A stretch of 64,000 nt of DNA from Streptomyces mangrovisoli (GCF_000974985.2 NZ_LAVA02000018.1:62001-126000); one strand, 5' to 3'. Shown: positions 1 through 31,503, numbered from the stretch's first letter. Notes: generated from the sequence alone by a model not told the origin. Program-made: numbers and translations.

Positions 1-1
1 G

Positions 2-3000
2 GGAGTCACCCGGTTCCTCGAACTCGGGCCGGACGCCACCCTCACCGCACTGGTGAACAAGACGCTGGAGGACACCGAGCCGGTCACCGCCGCCGCCCAG
101 CGCCGCGACCGCGACCAGGCCACCACCCTGCTCACCGCGCTGGCCCAGCTGTACGTCCACGGGGCCCACGTCGAGTGGGCCACCCTGGTGGAGGGCAGCG
201 GGGCGAGCCTGGTGGACCTGCCGACCTACCCCTTCCAGCACGCCCACTACTGGCTCGCGCCCTCCGCACCCGAACTCCCCTCCTCCGCCGCCGACTCGGT
301 CGACGCCCGGTTCTGGGAGACCGTCGAGCGCGAGGATCTCACCGCTCTCGCCGAGTCGCTCGCCGTCGACCCGGAGGCGCCCTTCAGCGAGGTGCTGCCC
401 GCACTGTCCGGCTGGCGAAGGGAACTGCTGGAGCAGTCCGCGGCCGACGGCTGGCGCTACCGAGTGGTGTGGCGGCCGCGGCGGTCGGACCCGACGACGG
501 TACGGGCGCCGGGCGGGCGCTGGCTGCTGGTGGCGGCCGTGCAGGACGCCGGGCACCCGTTGGTGACCGGTGCCGCCCAAGCCTTGGACGCGTCCGTCGT
601 GCTGCTGCCCTCCGGGGCCGACCGGCACTCCGTGGCGGCGGCCCTGCGCGAAGCGAGCGCCGGAGGTGAGGAGTTGGCCGGGGTGCTGTCGCTGCTCGCC
701 CTGGACGAGGGGCCGCTGGCCGGCTTCGCGGCCGTGCCCGCCGGGCTGGCCGCCACCCTCGCCCTCACCCAGGCGCTCGGCGACAGCGGGCTCACCGCGC
801 CGCTGTGGCTGGCCACCACCGGCGCGGTCGCCATCGGCGCCGCCGAGGCGGTCACCCGGCCGGTGCAGACGTCGTGGTGGGGTCTGGGCCGGGTCGTCGC
901 CCTGGAGCACCCCGACCGCTTCGGCGGCCTGATCGACCTCCCGTCCGAGCCGGACCCGCGCACCTGGCGGCACCTGGCCTCGGTGCTGGCCGACGCGCAG
1001 GGGGAGAACCAGATCGCCGTACGGGCCAACGGAGTTCACAACCGGCGGCTCGTGCGCGACACCGGCGTGGAGAACTCCACGTGGCAGCCTCGCGGCACCG
1101 TTCTGGTCACCGGCGGCACCGGCGCCCTCGGCGCCCACGTCGCCCGCTGGCTGGCCCGCAACGGCGCCGAACACCTGCTGCTCACCAGCCGCCGCGGCCC
1201 CGACGCCCCCGGCGCCGACCAACTCACCGCCGAACTCGACGCCCTGGGCGTCAGGGTGACGGTCGCCGCGTGCGACGCCGCCGACCGAGACGCCCTCGCC
1301 GCGCTGTTGGAGACGCACGCGGTCGACGCGGTCGTGCACACCGCGGGCGTCCTCGACGACGGCGTCCTCGACGCCCTCGACCCCGCCCGCCTGCACACCG
1401 TCCTCGCCGCCAAGGCCGAATCCGCCCACCACCTGCACGAACTCACCCGCGACCGGCAACTCGACGCGTTCGTCCTGTTCTCGTCGTTCGCGAGCCTCAC
1501 CGGCTCCCCCGGCCAGGCCAACTACGCGGCCGCCAACGCTTATCTCGACGGCCTCGCCGAACACCGCCGCTCCCTCGGACTGCCCGCCACCTCCCTCGCG
1601 TGGGGCGCCTGGGCCGAGGGCGGCATGGCGGCCGGACCGGAGCTGGACGAGCGGATGCGCCGGATCGGGCTGGCCGCGATGGCGCCCGGCCGGGCGGTCG
1701 AGGCGATCGCACGGACCGTGCCGGGCTGCCGGTCCGTGGCGGCCATCGACTGGGAGACCTTCACCGCCGGCCTCGTACGGCCCGACCGGTTCTACGACGA
1801 ACTCGTCGCCCCGCGCCCCGAGACGCCGGAGCGGGCCCTGCCCGCCGCCGACTCTCCCGACGGCTTCGTACGACGTCTCAAGGCCGCCGCCGGAGTCGAG
1901 CGGGAGCGGCTGGCGCTGGAGCTGGTGCGCGCCGAGGTCGCCGGGGTCCTGGGCCACGCCTCGGGCGAAGCGGTGGACGCCGAGCGGGAGTTCAAGACCC
2001 TCGGTCTGGACTCGCTCACCGCGGTCGAGCTGCGCAACCGGCTGACCGCAGCCACCGGTCTGCGGCTCCCCGCCACCGCGATCTTCGACTACCCCAGCCC
2101 GGCCGTGCTCGCCGCGCACCTGCGCGCCGAACTGGCCGGCGCCGACGACCCGCAGGAGGACTCCCTCCAGGGCCCGGCGGGGGTGGCCGCGGAGGACGAC
2201 CCGATCGCGATCGTCGCGATGAGCTGCCGCTACCCTGGCGGCGTCGACGCGCCGGAAGACCTGTGGAGGCTGGTCGCCGACGGCGTCGACGCGGTGGGCG
2301 CGCTGCCCACCGACCGCGGCTGGGACACGGACGGCCTGTACGACCCGGACCCGGACGCGTCGGGGCGCACCTATGTGCGTGAGGGCGGATTCGTCTACGA
2401 CGCGGGCGGGTTCGACGCTTCCTTCTTCGGGATCAGCCCGCGCGAGGCCCTCGCGATGGACCCGCAGCAACGGCTGCTGCTGGAGACGTCGTGGGAGGTG
2501 TTCGAGCGGGCCGGGATCGATCCGCACGGCCTGCGCGGCGCCCGGGTCGGTGTCTTCGCGGGCACCAGCAACCTCGACTACACCAAGGATCTGCGCGAGG
2601 TGCCGGAGGAGTTGGAGGGCCACCTGGGCCTGGGCAACTCCGCGAGCGTGGTGTCCGGGCGGATCAGCTATGTCTTCGGGCTGGAGGGTCCGGCCTTCAC
2701 GGTCGACACCGCCTGCTCGTCCTCGCTGGTCGCCCTGCACCTCGCCGCGCAGGCGCTGCGCGGCGGGGAATGCTCGATGGCGCTGGCGGCGGGTGTCACC
2801 ATCATGTCCAGCCCCAACGCGTTCGTGGAGTTCAGCCGCCAGCGCGGGCTCGCCCCCGACGGGCGCGTGAAGGCGTTCGCGGCCGCCGCCGACGGCACCG
2901 GCTGGGGCGAGGGTGTGGGCGTGCTGCTGCTGGAGCGGCTGTCCGACGCCCGCCGCAACGGGCACAGCGTGCTCGCGGTCGTGCGCGGTTCCGCCGTCAA

Positions 3001-6000
3001 CCAGGACGGCGCGAGCAACGGTCTGACCGCGCCCAACGGGCCGTCCCAGCAGCGGGTGATCCGGGCCGCGCTCGCCAGTGCGGGACTCGGGGCGGGCGAC
3101 GTGGACGCCGTCGAGGCGCACGGCACCGGCACCAAGCTCGGCGACCCCATCGAGGCGCAGGCCCTGCTCGCCACCTACGGCAAGGAGCACGACGCCGAAC
3201 ACCCACTGTGGCTGGGCTCGATCAAGTCCAACATCGGGCACACGCAGGCCGCGGCCGGCGTCGCCGGTGTGATCAAGATGGTGCAGGCGCTGGGGCACGG
3301 GCTGCTGCCCAAGACCCTCCACGTCGACGAGCCCACCCCGCACGTCGACTGGACGGCCGGCGCCGTGGAACTCCTCACCGACACGCGCCCGTGGCCCGAG
3401 GCCGAGCGGCCGCGCCGGGCGGCGGTCTCCGCGTTCGGCATCTCCGGCACCAACGCCCACGTCATCCTCGAACAGGCCCCCACCGACGAGACGTCGACAC
3501 CGGCCGTCGAGAAGCCGACGCCGGCCGTCGACAGGTCCGCGCCCGGGGCGGAATCGGCCGCGCCCGTCCTCGCCTGGTCGTTCTCCGCGCGCAGCCCCGA
3601 GGCGCTGCGCGCGCAGGCCGCCCGGCTCGCCGCCCACGTCACCGGCAGCGACCTCGCACCGGCCGACATCGCGCTCTCCCTGGCCGCGGCACGCTCCGCC
3701 TTCGAGGAGCGCGCCGTGGTCACCGGCACCGACCACGAGCGACTCCTCGCGGGGCTCGGCGCGATCGCGGAGGGCAGGCCGGGGACGCTCACCGGCACCG
3801 CCAAGCCCGGCCGGACCGCGTTCCTGTTCACCGGGCAGGGCGCCCAGCGGCCCGGCATGGGACGGGAGTTGTACGACGCCTACCCCGTCTTCGCCGACGC
3901 CCTGGACGCCGCCTGCGCGGCCTTGGACGCGGAGCTGGGCTCCGAACACCCGCTGAAGGACATCTTGTTCGCCGAGGCGGGCAGTGAACTCGCCGCCCTG
4001 CTCGACCAGACGCAGTACACCCAGGCCGCGCTGTTCGCGCACGAGAGCGCGCTGTACCGGCTGGTCGCCAGCCTCGGCGTGACGGCTGACGCGCTCGCCG
4101 GGCACTCGATCGGCGAGGTCACCGCCGCGTACCTCGCAGGTGTCTGGTCACTGGAGGACGCGGCCCGCGTGGTCGCCGCCCGCGGACGGCTCATGCAGGC
4201 CCTGCCCGCCGGCGGCGCCATGATCGCCGTAGAAGCCACCGAAGACGACGTACGACCGCTGCTCGACGACGGCGTGTCCATCGCCGCCGTCAACGCGGCC
4301 GACTCGGTGGTCGTCTCCGGTGCGGAGGCAGCAGTGGAGGAGGTCACGGCCCTGCTGGCCGCGCAGGGCCGCAAGACGAAGCGGCTGACCGTCAGCCATG
4401 CCTTCCACTCGCCCCTCATGGACCCCATGCTCGACGACTTCCAAAGGGTCCTCGAAACAGTGGAGTTCACCGAGCCCCACCTCACCGTCGTGTCGAACCT
4501 GACCGGTGAAGTGGCCGACCCCGCCGAACTGACCTCCCCCGCCTACTGGGTACGCCACGTCCGCGAAGCCGTCCGCTTCCACGACGGCATCAACACCCTC
4601 GCGGGACTCGGCATCCGCCGATTCCTCGAACTCGGCCCGGACGCCACCCTCACCGCGCTGGTGGAGAAGGCCCTCGACGGGGACGAGCCGGTCGCGGCCG
4701 CGGCGCAGACCCGTGTCTCGGGCGGGCCCACGGGGTTGGTCGAGGCCCTCGCCCACCTGCACGTCCATGGCGCGCGTGTCGACTGGGCGGCGCTGCTCGA
4801 CGGCGCGTCCGCGCGGATCGTCGACCTGCCCACCTATCCCTTCCAGCACACCCACTACTGGCTGGAGTCCACCACCGCCGAGACCCCCGCGGGTGACACG
4901 GCCGACGCACGGCTCTGGGAGGCCGTCGAAGGCCGGGACGTGGAGTCGCTCGCGACGCTCCTGGGCACCGAGGCCGACGAGCGGCTGCGCGAGCTGCTGC
5001 CGCTGCTGGCGGCCTACCGCCGAGCGGCGCGACGCGAGGACGCCACCGACGACTGGCGCTACCGGGTGACCTGGCAGCGGCTGGCCACGAGCCGGCCCCC
5101 GGTCGGGGCCGCGCGGCGCTGGCTGGTGGTGCTGCCGGAGGAGTCGGCGAGCGCGTCGCCGTACACCCGGACGGAGCTGCTGGACGGCCGTGGCCTCGTG
5201 CCGGTGGTGCTGGGTCTGCCGGCCGGGGCCGGCCGACGTGCCGTGGCCGACGCGTTGAACGAAGTGGCGGCGGACGGGGGCGAGTTCGCAGGGGTGCTGT
5301 CGCTGCTCGCGCTGGACGAGCAGCCGTTGCCCGGCTTCGCCGCGGTGCCGTCGGGGCTGGCGGCGACGCTCACCCTCGCCCAGGCGCTGGGCGACAGCGG
5401 ATGGCAGGTGCCGCTGTGGGTGGTCACCACCGGCGCCGTCGCCACGGGCGGCACCGACACGGTGACGCACCCGGTGCAGACACAGGTGTGGGGCCTGGGA
5501 CAGACGCTGGGCGCCGAGGCGCCGGACCGGTGGGGCGGGCTGATCGACCTCCCGTCCGAGCCGGACCCGCGCACCTGGCGGCACCTGGCCTCGGTGCTGG
5601 CCGACGCGCAGGGCGAGAACCAGATCGCCGTACGGGCCAACGGAGTTCACAACCGGCGGCTCGTGCGCGACACCGGCGTGGAGAACGCCGCATGGCAGCC
5701 GCGCGGCACCGTTCTGGTCACCGGCGGCACCGGCGCCCTCGGCGCCCACGTCGCCCGCTGGCTGGCCCACAACGGCGCCGAACACCTGCTGCTCACCAGC
5801 CGCCGCGGCCCCGACGCCCCAGGCGCCGACCAACTCGCCGCCGAACTCGACGCCCTGGGTGTCAGGGTGACGGTCGCCGCGTGCGACGCCGCCGACCGAG
5901 ACGCCCTCGCCGCCCTCCTCGCCGACCATCCGGTGGACGCGGTCGTGCACACCGCGGGCGTACTCGACGACGGCGTCCTCGACGCCCTCGACCCCGCCCG

Positions 6001-6907
6001 CCTGCACACCGTCCTCGCCGCCAAGGCCGAATCCGCCCACCACCTGCACGAACTCACCCGCGACCGGCAACTCGACGCGTTCGTACTGTTCTCGTCCGTG
6101 GCGGGGGCGTTCGGTGCGGCGGGGCAGGGCAACTACGCGGCCGCCAACGCCTATCTCGACGGCCTCGCCGAACACCGCCGCTCCCTCGGACTGCCCGCCA
6201 CCTCCCTCGCGTGGGGCGCCTGGGCCGAGGGCGGCATGGCGGCGGGCGGAGCGGCGGCCCGGCGCCTGGAACTGAGCGGCGTCAGGCCCATGGACCCGCA
6301 GGACGCGGTCGCACAGCTCGCGCGGGCCACCGCCGGGCGGAGCGGCGGTGTGGTCGTCGCGGACATCCAATGGGACCGCTTCGTGAGGGAGTCGGGCGCC
6401 GACCGGCCCAACCCGCTGTTCACCGCGCTGCCCGAGGTCCGGGCGGTCACGGCGGACACCGCCGGCGCCGACACCGGCCGGCAGGAGCCGGCGGACGCCC
6501 TCGTGGCGCGGCTCGCGGCGGCCGCCGGGCCGGAGCGGCGCCGGGTCGTGGGCGGCCTGGTGCGGGGGGTCACGGCCGAGGTCCTCGGCTTCGCCTCGGC
6601 GGACGCGGTCGACCCCGAACGCGGCTTCGTCGAGCTCGGCTTCGACTCCCTGCTCGCGGTGCGCCTGCGCAACCGGCTGGGCGCCGAGACCGGCCTGCGG
6701 CTGCCGCACACCGTCATCTACGACCACCCGACGTCCTCGGCACTGGTGGAGCACCTGCTCACCGAGCTGTTCCCCGCCACCGAGGAGGAGACCGCCGACG
6801 GACTCGCCGACGCCGTGGTGGCGGAGGCGGACGGGGTGCTGCTCGACGCCGACCTGGACGCCCTGGACGTGGCGGAACTCATCCGCCTCACCCGCAAAAG
6901 CCTTTGA
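2..6907 (+). CDS. Type I modular PKS, 5' end cut off by the window: [AT end]-KR-ACP / KS-AT(malonyl)-KR-ACP
   Basis: The reading frame is open from base 2 with no start in the window, so the N-terminus lies upstream; 2301 residues are visible. Order by approximate nucleotide position: the post-AT linker ([12 protein letters not shown]) near 220-255, KR 1090-1640, ACP 1920-2130 (GLDSL), KS 2195-3470, AT 3820-4690, KR 5705-6250, ACP 6560-6770 (GFDSL). The KS has Cys in DTACSSS (about 2713), EAHGTGT and KSNIGH. The AT has GHSIG and the HAFH motif (about 4396), the malonyl-CoA signature. Both KRs carry the LDD motif (HTAGVLDDG) of B-type reductases plus the catalytic NYAAANA Tyr, so both should give D-configured hydroxyls. 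There is no DH or ER. The C-terminal tail ([18 protein letters not shown]) resembles a docking helix for the next PKS protein. Domain calls are certain; substrate and stereochemistry are motif-based. Confidence 0.96.
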   Translation, partial: GVTRFLELGPDATLTALVNKTLEDTEPVTAAAQRRDRDQATTLLTALAQLYVHGAHVEWATLVEGSGASLVDLPTYPFQHAHYWLAPSAPELPSSAADSVDARFWETVEREDLTALAESLAVDPEAPFSEVLPALSGWRRELLEQSAADGWRYRVVWRPRRSDPTTVRAPGGRWLLVAAVQDAGHPLVTGAAQALDASVVLLPSGADRHSVAAALREASAGGEELAGVLSLLALDEGPLAGFAAVPAGLAATLALTQALGDSGLTAPLWLATTGAVAIGAAEAVTRPVQTSWWGLGRVVALEHPDRFGGLIDLPSEPDPRTWRHLASVLADAQGENQIAVRANGVHNRRLVRDTGVENSTWQPRGTVLVTGGTGALGAHVARWLARNGAEHLLLTSRRGPDAPGADQLTAELDALGVRVTVAACDAADRDALAALLETHAVDAVVHTAGVLDDGVLDALDPARLHTVLAAKAESAHHLHELTRDRQLDAFVLFSSFASLTGSPGQANYAAANAYLDGLAEHRRSLGLPATSLAWGAWAEGGMAAGPELDERMRRIGLAAMAPGRAVEAIARTVPGCRSVAAIDWETFTAGLVRPDRFYDELVAPRPETPERALPAADSPDGFVRRLKAAAGVERERLALELVRAEVAGVLGHASGEAVDAEREFKTLGLDSLTAVELRNRLTAATGLRLPATAIFDYPSPAVLAAHLRAELAGADDPQEDSLQGPAGVAAEDDPIAIVAMSCRYPGGVDAPEDLWRLVADGVDAVGALPTDRGWDTDGLYDPDPDASGRTYVREGGFVYDAGGFDASFFGISPREALAMDPQQRLLLETSWEVFERAGIDPHGLRGARVGVFAGTSNLDYTKDLREVPEELEGHLGLGNSASVVSGRISYVFGLEGPAFTVDTACSSSLVALHLAAQALRGGECSMALAAGVTIMSSPNAFVEFSRQRGLAPDGRVKAFAAAADGTGWGEGVGVLLLERLSDARRNGHSVLAVVRGSAVNQDGASNGLTAPNGPSQQRVIRAALASAGLGAGDVDAVEAHGTGTKLGDPIEAQALLATYGKEHDAEHPLWLGSIKSNIGHTQAAAGVAGVIKMVQALGHGLLPKTLHVDEPTPHVDWTAGAVELLTDTRPWPEAERPRRAAVSAFGISGTNAHVILEQAPTDETSTPAVEKPTPAVDRSAPGAESAAPVLAWSFSARSPEALRAQAARLAAHVTGSDLAPADIALSLAAARSAFEERAVVTGTDHERLLAGLGAIAEGRPGTLTGTAKPGRTAFLFTGQGAQRPGMGRELYDAYPVFADALDAACAALDAELGSEHPLKDILFAEAGSELAALLDQTQYTQAALFAHESALYRLVASLGVTADALAGHSIGEVTAAYLAGVWSLEDAARVVAARGRLMQALPAGGAMIAVEATEDDVRPLLDDGVSIAAVNAADSVVVSGAEAAVEEVTALLAAQGRKTKRLTVSHAFHSPLMDPMLDDFQRVLETVEFTEPHLTVVSNLTGEVADPAELTSPAYWVRHVREAVRFHDGINTLAGLGIRRFLELGPDATLTALVEKALDGDEPVAAAAQTRVSGGPTGLVEALAHLHVHGARVDWAALLDGASARIVDLPTYPFQHTHYWLESTTAETPAGDTADARLWEAVEGRDVESLATLLGTEADERLRELLPLLAAYRRAARREDATDDWRYRVTWQRLATSRPPVGAARRWLVVLPEESASASPYTRTELLDGRGLVPVVLGLPAGAGRRAVADALNEVAADGGEFAGVLSLLALDEQPLPGFAAVPSGLAATLTLAQALGDSGWQVPLWVVTTGAVATGGTDTVTHPVQTQVWGLGQTLGAEAPDRWGGLIDLPSEPDPRTWRHLASVLADAQGENQIAVRANGVHNRRLVRDTGVENAAWQPRGTVLVTGGTGALGAHVARWLAHNGAEHLLLTSRRGPDAPGADQLAAELDALGVRVTVAACDAADRDALAALLADHPVDAVVHTAGVLDDGVLDALDPARLHTVLAAKAESAHHLHELTRDRQLDAFVLFSSVAGAFGAAGQGNYAAANAYLDGLAEHRRSLGLPATSLAWGAWAEGGMAAGGAAARRLELSGVRPMDPQDAVAQLARATAGRSGGVVVADIQWDRFVRESGADRPNPLFTALPEVRAVTADTAGADTGRQEPADALVARLAAAAGPERRRVVGGLVRGVTAEVLGFASADAVDPERGFVELGFDSLLAVRLRNRLGAETGLRLPHTVIYDHPTSSALVEHLLTELFPATEEETADGLADAVVAEADGVLLDADLDALDVAELIRLTRKSL

Positions 6908-6957
6908 GTCACAGCCGAGTCAAAGACAAGCGCACTGAACGAGAAGTAGAAGCCGGC

Positions 6958-6982
6958 CGCCGACGCGCCCCGCGCGTCGGCG
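6958..6982. terminator. GC hairpin between two PKS genes
   Basis: A perfect 10-bp stem (CGCCGACGCG / CGCGTCGGCG) with a 5-nt loop lies 50 bases after the stop of the first PKS gene, in a 181-bp gap before the next one. There is no U-tract. It may be a partial terminator or attenuator, or may stabilise a processed mRNA end. The gap just upstream also has an imperfect CTTTGAGTC / GAGTCAAAG inverted repeat (about 6902-6924). Confidence 0.45.
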
Positions 6983-7088
6983 CCGGTCTCGACAAGGCGC
7001 ACCGTCTGCGCCCCGACCTGCACCACGCGTCACCGCCCGACACGCAAGCGCCTTGGAAATCCTCTTCATCGCGGGAGCTGTAAAGCTA

Positions 7089-19067
<11,979 letters not shown>

Positions 19068-19101
19068 CCCCCAGCCCGAAGGGCCTAGAGAGAGAACCGG
19101 G

Positions 19102-26291
<7,190 letters not shown>

Positions 26292-26295
<4 letters not shown>

Positions 26296-27500
26296 AGATC
26301 ATCATTGTGGGTGCAGGAGTCGGCGGTGTGGCCGCGGCCGTGACACTGTCGCAGCGGCACGAGGTGGAGGTGTACGAGGGAGCGGACCGGCTGCGCACGG
26401 ACGGCAACGGCGTGCTGCTCTACCCCAACGCCACAGGAATCCTGGGCGAGTTGGGCGTCAGCGCCCACGACGTCGACGGCGCGCGGATGCAGACCCTGGA
26501 CCTGGTCGCGGACGGCGACAGCCGGCTGATGCGACTGGACCTCTCCCGCCTCGCGCGGGCCTTCGACGCACCGATCCTGGTCACCAAGCGCGGGCACGTG
26601 CTGGCGCTGCTGGCGGCCAAGTTGCCCGAGGGGATGGTGCGTTTCGGCAAGCGGGCCGTCGCGGTGGAGCAGTCCGCCGACGGTGCCGCTGTGGTGTTCG
26701 AGGACGGCACCCGCGCCGAGGGCGACGTGGTGCTGGGCGCGGACGGGCACCGTTCGGCGGTGCGGCGGCTGGTGGTCGGCGAGAAGCCGGCCGCCTATCT
26801 GGGCGACGCGACCTGGCACGGCATCACGGCGCTGCCGCACGAGTTCGCCGGCGGCTCGCGCATCCACTCGCTGTACGGCAAGGAGGGCATCTGCGTGGTG
26901 CACCCCGTCGGCGGCGGGGAGATCTACTGGGCGTTCGAGCTGCCGTTCAAGGACGGCGAGACGGTGCCGCCGCGTGCCGACGGCTCCCCCGCCCGGCCGG
27001 GCGACTCCGCGGTGGCCAACCTGCGGGAGCGGTTCGGGCATTGGACGTCCACTCCGATGCCGACCCTGCTGGAGACCATCACCGACGCGGACGTCGGTGT
27101 CTTCCCGCACATCCTGCACGGGGTCCGGGAGAACTGGTCGGACGGTGCGGTGACCCTGCTCGGGGACGCGGCGCACGCGGTGCCGCCGCGGCTGGGCATG
27201 GGCCTGTGCCAGGCGCTCGAGGACGCGTGGGTGCTGGGCCGGGTGCTGGCCCAGCGCGGTGTGGGCGGGACGCAGGCGCTGCGGCAGTACGAGGCGCTGC
27301 GCTGGCCGCGGATGCGCAAGATGCACTCGATCGCCACGATGATGGGGCGGCGCAACCTGCCGTTGCCGCCCGGACTGCTGCGGGTGGTGGGCGGCCTGCT
27401 GCCGATGACGTCGTACCAGAAGGCGCAGTTGCGCAGCCTGAGCAACTACCTCAACGACGACGCTCCCCCGTTGCCTTCCCGGCTGGTGTCGGTGGCGTGA
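26292..27500 (+). CDS. FAD-dependent aromatic hydroxylase-type monooxygenase
   Basis: 402 residues. The ATG at 26292 overlaps the PKS stop (ATGA) and has an AGGGAG 6-8 nt upstream, so translation is probably coupled to the PKS. The N-terminal Rossmann motif [10 protein letters not shown] binds the FAD ADP moiety. [10 protein letters not shown] and the GDAAHAVPP segment with [12 protein letters not shown] are the DG and GD motifs of the p-hydroxybenzoate hydroxylase fold (group A, NAD(P)H-dependent). There is no signal peptide or membrane segment. It probably hydroxylates or epoxidises the released polyketide, or its resorcinol ring, as a tailoring step; the substrate cannot be read from the sequence. 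It could also act in an oxidative rearrangement. Confidence 0.88.
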
Positions 27501-27548
27501 ACTCCCCACCGGCGCGGTGCCGGTGACCGCCGGCCGCGGGGCCGGTGA

Positions 27549-27594
27549 CACGACTGCGGCCCCCAACCCGTTCGGGTTGGGGGCCGCAGTCGTG
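27549..27594. terminator. Strong bidirectional terminator
   Basis: A perfect 21-bp inverted repeat (27549-27569 and 27574-27594) with a 4-nt GTTC loop lies exactly between the convergent monooxygenase and ABC-permease genes. The stem contains the CGGCCCCCAACCC / GGGTTGGGGGCCG core. Confidence 0.92.
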
Positions 27595-27613
27595 AGCGCG
27601 CGTGTTGCGACGG

Positions 27614-28462
27614 TCAGGCCGGGCGGCGGAAGCCGCGGACGGCCAGCGGGATCGCCAGGGCGCCGATCGCGAAGGAGATGCCGACGGCGAGGAGGGCGTC
27701 GTAGCCGGCCGGGTTGCCGAGGGCGAGGTCGCGGGCGGCCTGGACACCGTAGGTCATCGGGTTGACCTTGGCGACGGCGCCGAGCCAGCCGGGCAGTCCG
27801 TCGACGGGCACGAAGGCGTTGGACGCGAACATCAGCGGCAGCATCGCGAGGAAGCCGACCGCCTGCATGGACTCGCCGTTGCGCAGCCAGACGGCGAGGG
27901 CGAGGAAGACCCAGCCCAGTCCCCAGCCGATGGCCAGCGCCAGCCCGAACGCGCCGAGGACGCCGAGCGGTCCGCCGTCGGGCGAGAAGCCGAACAGGGC
28001 GGCGGCGAGGGCGACCATCAGGGTCAGGCGGATGGCGCCGCGGGCGAGGTCGAAGACGCTGCGGGCGAACAGGACGGAGCCGAGCCAGATGGGCAGGGTG
28101 CGGAAGCGGGCCACCATGCCGTTCTTGATCTCCTCGTTGAGTCCGGTGCCGGACATCAGCGCGGACTGGAGCGCGGTGTTGACCATGATGGCGGGGACGA
28201 GGAAGTCGATGTAGCTGACGCCCTTGGGGAAGTCGGGGGTGTCGGAGATGCTGTTGAAGATCTGCCCGAACAGCAGGAGCAGGATCAGCGGTTGAAGGAC
28301 GCTGAACAGCAGCAGCTTGGGGTCGGTGACCAGGCGGCGCAGCGACTTGGCGCTGAGCACGGCGATCTGGGAGGCGACGGAGGTGCCGCTCCAGCGTTCC
28401 GGGCCGCGGGGGACATCGATGTCGTCGGTGGTGGCGGGGTGTTCGGCGGCGGTGGTGGTCAT
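27614..28462 (-). CDS. ABC-2 type exporter permease (DrrB-like)
   Basis: 282 residues from the ATG at 28462, 20 bp downstream of the ATPase gene. After a hydrophilic N-terminus come about six hydrophobic helices, including LLLFSVLQPLILLLLFGQIF, the VPAIMVNTALQSALM region, MVALAAALFGF, ALAIGWGLGWVFLALAVWL, and GFLAMLPLMFASNAFVPVD followed by NPMTYGVQAARDL. The last two segments are typical of DrrB/ABC2_membrane proteins. It should form the membrane pore of an efflux pump with the neighbouring ATPase and probably exports the polyketide for self-resistance. Confidence 0.9.
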   Translation of the reverse strand: MTTTAAEHPATTDDIDVPRGPERWSGTSVASQIAVLSAKSLRRLVTDPKLLLFSVLQPLILLLLFGQIFNSISDTPDFPKGVSYIDFLVPAIMVNTALQSALMSGTGLNEEIKNGMVARFRTLPIWLGSVLFARSVFDLARGAIRLTLMVALAAALFGFSPDGGPLGVLGAFGLALAIGWGLGWVFLALAVWLRNGESMQAVGFLAMLPLMFASNAFVPVDGLPGWLGAVAKVNPMTYGVQAARDLALGNPAGYDALLAVGISFAIGALAIPLAVRGFRRPA

Positions 28463-28482
28463 GGGCTCGCCTTCGCGATGGG

Positions 28483-29430
<948 letters not shown>

Positions 29431-29453
29431 GGGGGGTCTCTCCCCTCCATTTC

Positions 29454-29498
29454 CGGTGCGGGGGGTGCGGGGTGCCGGGTGCGGAGTGCGGGGTGCCG
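29454..29498. repeat. Short GGTGCGG-type tandem repeats
   Basis: About five imperfect copies of a 7-9 bp GGTGCGG/GTGCCGG unit lie in the 168-bp gap upstream of the ABC ATPase gene. No promoter or operator could be assigned. Confidence 0.5.
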
Positions 29499-29598
29499 TA
29501 GGGGGCCGGGAAGGGCGGCGGGGGGCGTGGCGAGGCCGGGGTAGGCGGCACGGATGCCGCCTGCCCCTTCACGCCCCGCCGCGGGGGATTCCGGCGGG

Positions 29599-30549
29599 TC
29601 AGATGGTGATGACGGTCCGCTTGCCCGGGACGTCCTTGTCCCAGTGCTGGTCGATCTCGGTGATCGGGGCCGTCACCACGTCGATCTTCAGGTTGCCGGC
29701 GGCGGACTCGCTCATGATGCGGCCCCAGATCGCCTTGACCTCGTCCAGGTCCGGCAGGGAGCCGGAGCTGATGATGTTCACGCCGGTGCGGCGCAGCGCG
29801 TTGCCGTCGAGCGAGGCGAGCCGGCCGGCGCTGTTGCCGATCTGGACGTAGCGCACGCCGGACTTGACGACGAGCTCGCGGGGCAGGGCGCCGAGGAACT
29901 GCTCGGCCGGGTGGCCCCACAGGTAGTCGAGGACGACGTTGAAGCCGCCGCCGATGGCCTCGGCGTAGGCGGCGGCGACCTCCTCGTCGCTGCCGCCGAT
30001 CGGCACGATGGCGTCGGCGCCGCGGTTGAGCAGTTCCTTCAGCACGTCCTCGTTGCGGCCGGCGGCCACGACGCGGGAGGCGCCGAGGGCCTTGGCGACC
30101 TGGACGGCCAGCTGGCCGGCGACGCCGGTGGCGCCCAGCACGAGCACCGACTCGCCCTGCTCCAGGTGGACATGGGAGGCGAGCGGCAGCCAGGACGACA
30201 GCGCCGGGTTGACCAGGGCGGCGGCGGTGATGTCGTCGACCTCGTCCGGCACGTCGAAGAGCAGGATGCCCGGCGAGACGCTGCGCTGGGCCAGCGAGCC
30301 GAACGGGGCGCGGCGGGCGCCGAAGACGACCCGGCGGCCGTCGGGCAGCGTGCCGACGCCCTCGACACCGGCGACGAACGGCGGGGTGCGGCCCTCCGAG
30401 TAGTCGGGGTCTCGGGTGACCATGCGGGTCAGGTTGGTCAGGGCGCTGGCCCTCACGTCGATCAGGACCTCGCCGTCGCCGGCGGTCGGCTCCTCGAACT
30501 CCGCGTACCGCGGGGCCTCGCCGATGGTGTGGACTACGGCTGCGTACAT
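29599..30549 (-). CDS. Zinc-independent medium-chain quinone reductase/dehydrogenase-like oxidoreductase
   Basis: 316 residues. The ATG at 30549 has a near-perfect GGAGG 8 nt upstream; longer in-frame extensions lack such a site. The N-terminal GroES-like fold (MYAAVVHTIGEAPRYAEFEE) is followed by the Rossmann loop LGATGVAGQLAVQVAKALGA, typical of NADPH:quinone reductases in the MDR superfamily. The structural-zinc Cys cluster is absent. It is codirectional with tetR upstream and the ABC exporter downstream, so it may act in redox modification of the metabolite or in detoxification. It lacks the length (about 450 residues) of a crotonyl-CoA carboxylase/reductase, so I do not assign it to ethylmalonyl-CoA supply. 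Confidence 0.8.
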   Translation of the reverse strand: MYAAVVHTIGEAPRYAEFEEPTAGDGEVLIDVRASALTNLTRMVTRDPDYSEGRTPPFVAGVEGVGTLPDGRRVVFGARRAPFGSLAQRSVSPGILLFDVPDEVDDITAAALVNPALSSWLPLASHVHLEQGESVLVLGATGVAGQLAVQVAKALGASRVVAAGRNEDVLKELLNRGADAIVPIGGSDEEVAAAYAEAIGGGFNVVLDYLWGHPAEQFLGALPRELVVKSGVRYVQIGNSAGRLASLDGNALRRTGVNIISSGSLPDLDEVKAIWGRIMSESAAGNLKIDVVTAPITEIDQHWDKDVPGKRTVITI

Positions 30550-30667
30550 GGTGATGCCTCCAAAGTGCTTAAGCGGGCCGGACAGGTGCATGCGTCTGGT
30601 GCGGGCCGGCTGTGCACCCGGCGGTGCCGCGGGCGCGGCACACCCCGAGCGCATGACTCGGTCATCC

Positions 30668-30705
30668 CGTACGTCACTGTCGTACGACTTGAGCCCGACT
30701 TGAGC
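30668..30705. promoter_or_regulatory. Repeat-rich candidate operator upstream of the oxidoreductase gene
   Basis: Two CGTACG palindromes (30668-30673, 30681-30686) are followed by two direct GACTTGAGC copies (30686-30694, 30697-30705). They lie 120-155 bp upstream of the oxidoreductase start in an otherwise empty 301-bp gap. A role as binding site for the adjacent TetR protein is inference. Confidence 0.35.
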
Positions 30706-30792
30706 GGGTGGTGCGGGCGGTACGCACGCGCCCCCCGAAGTGGGGCCGACAAGCGCCCTGCGTGGGGTCCGGACTCCCGTTCCGGGGGTGGA

Positions 30793-30809
30793 GCTCCCGG
30801 TGTGGGAGC
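30793..30809 (-). terminator. Possible terminator after tetR
   Basis: A 6-bp GCTCCC/GGGAGC stem with a 5-nt loop lies about 45 bases past the tetR stop on the minus strand. It is short and has no U-tract. Confidence 0.3.
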
Positions 30810-30850
30810 CGAGTTCCCGGTGCGAGGGCGAACTCCCTTCGCGAGGGGCG

Positions 30851-31429
30851 CTAAAGCTCCAGGGCTCCCTTGATGCGGTCCATGGCGAGCCCGACGAGCG
30901 CGGGCAGATCCGGTGCGCAGTCGCCCTCCAGCCAGTGCTGGGCGGCCTGCGCGAAGGCGGTGTTGACGGCGGCGGCGGCGAGCCGCACCTCGAAGTCGTC
31001 CGGGCTGCGGTCGACGCGGTCGGCGAGCAGCTTGACCAGTTGGTCGAGGTTGGTGCGTTCCTCCCTGGCCAGCCGGTCGCGCAGCGCGGGCACGCTGCTC
31101 ATGAGCCGGTGGCGCAGCAGCAGGGTGGCGTGGTCGGCGGCCAGCAGTCGGGCGGCGAACTCCTCGTAGACGGTGCGGACGGTGCGCGCGAGCGGCTCGT
31201 CGGCCGGGCGGGCGGCGAACGTCTGCTCCAGGAAGGGGTCGTAGCCCTCGTGGAAGAGGACGTCCTCCTTGCCGCGGAAGTGGCGGTAGAAGGTGGCCGG
31301 GGAGATGTCCGCGGCAGCGGCGATCTGCTCGACGGTGGTCGCCTCGAAGCCGTGCTCGACGAACAGTGCCAGCGCCTGGCTGCGCACCTCGTTCTGCACG
31401 CGCTGCCGGTTGGCCTCACGCAGTCCCAT
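30851..31429 (-). CDS. TetR-family transcriptional repressor
   Basis: 192 residues from the ATG at 31429, with a GAGG about 8 nt upstream; ATG 31435 or GTG 31438 are alternatives. The N-terminal helix-turn-helix spans FVEHGFEATTVEQIAAAADI and SPATFYRHFRGKED, the most conserved TetR stretch. The C-terminal all-helical half is a ligand-binding/dimerisation domain with no recognised ligand. It is the first gene of a minus-strand group with the oxidoreductase and ABC exporter, and divergent from the dpg operon across a 411-bp gap. This arrangement fits a repressor of export that is relieved by the pathway product. Palindromes just upstream suggest autoregulation. Confidence 0.92.
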   Translation of the reverse strand: MGLREANRQRVQNEVRSQALALFVEHGFEATTVEQIAAAADISPATFYRHFRGKEDVLFHEGYDPFLEQTFAARPADEPLARTVRTVYEEFAARLLAADHATLLLRHRLMSSVPALRDRLAREERTNLDQLVKLLADRVDRSPDDFEVRLAAAAVNTAFAQAAQHWLEGDCAPDLPALVGLAMDRIKGALEL

Positions 31430-31457
31430 GTCCATCACCTCTTCCCGTCAGTATACC

Positions 31458-31503
31458 GAGAGGGACTCTCACTCCGAGAGGACCTTTCATGTTGAGAGAC
31501 TCT
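31458..31503. promoter_or_regulatory. Repeated GAGAG/CTCTC palindromes, candidate TetR operator
   Basis: Immediately upstream of tetR there are GAGAG-GGA-CTCTC (31458-31470), a further GAGAGG half site (31476-31481) and AGAG-A-CTCT (31495-31503). Repeated half sites within 46 bp next to a TetR gene are typical of an autoregulatory operator. Confidence 0.5.

Noticed and set aside
29599..30549. Crotonyl-CoA carboxylase/reductase supplying ethylmalonyl-CoA
   Set aside because: Only 316 residues and quinone-reductase-like; CCR proteins are about 450 residues with a distinct CO2-binding pocket.
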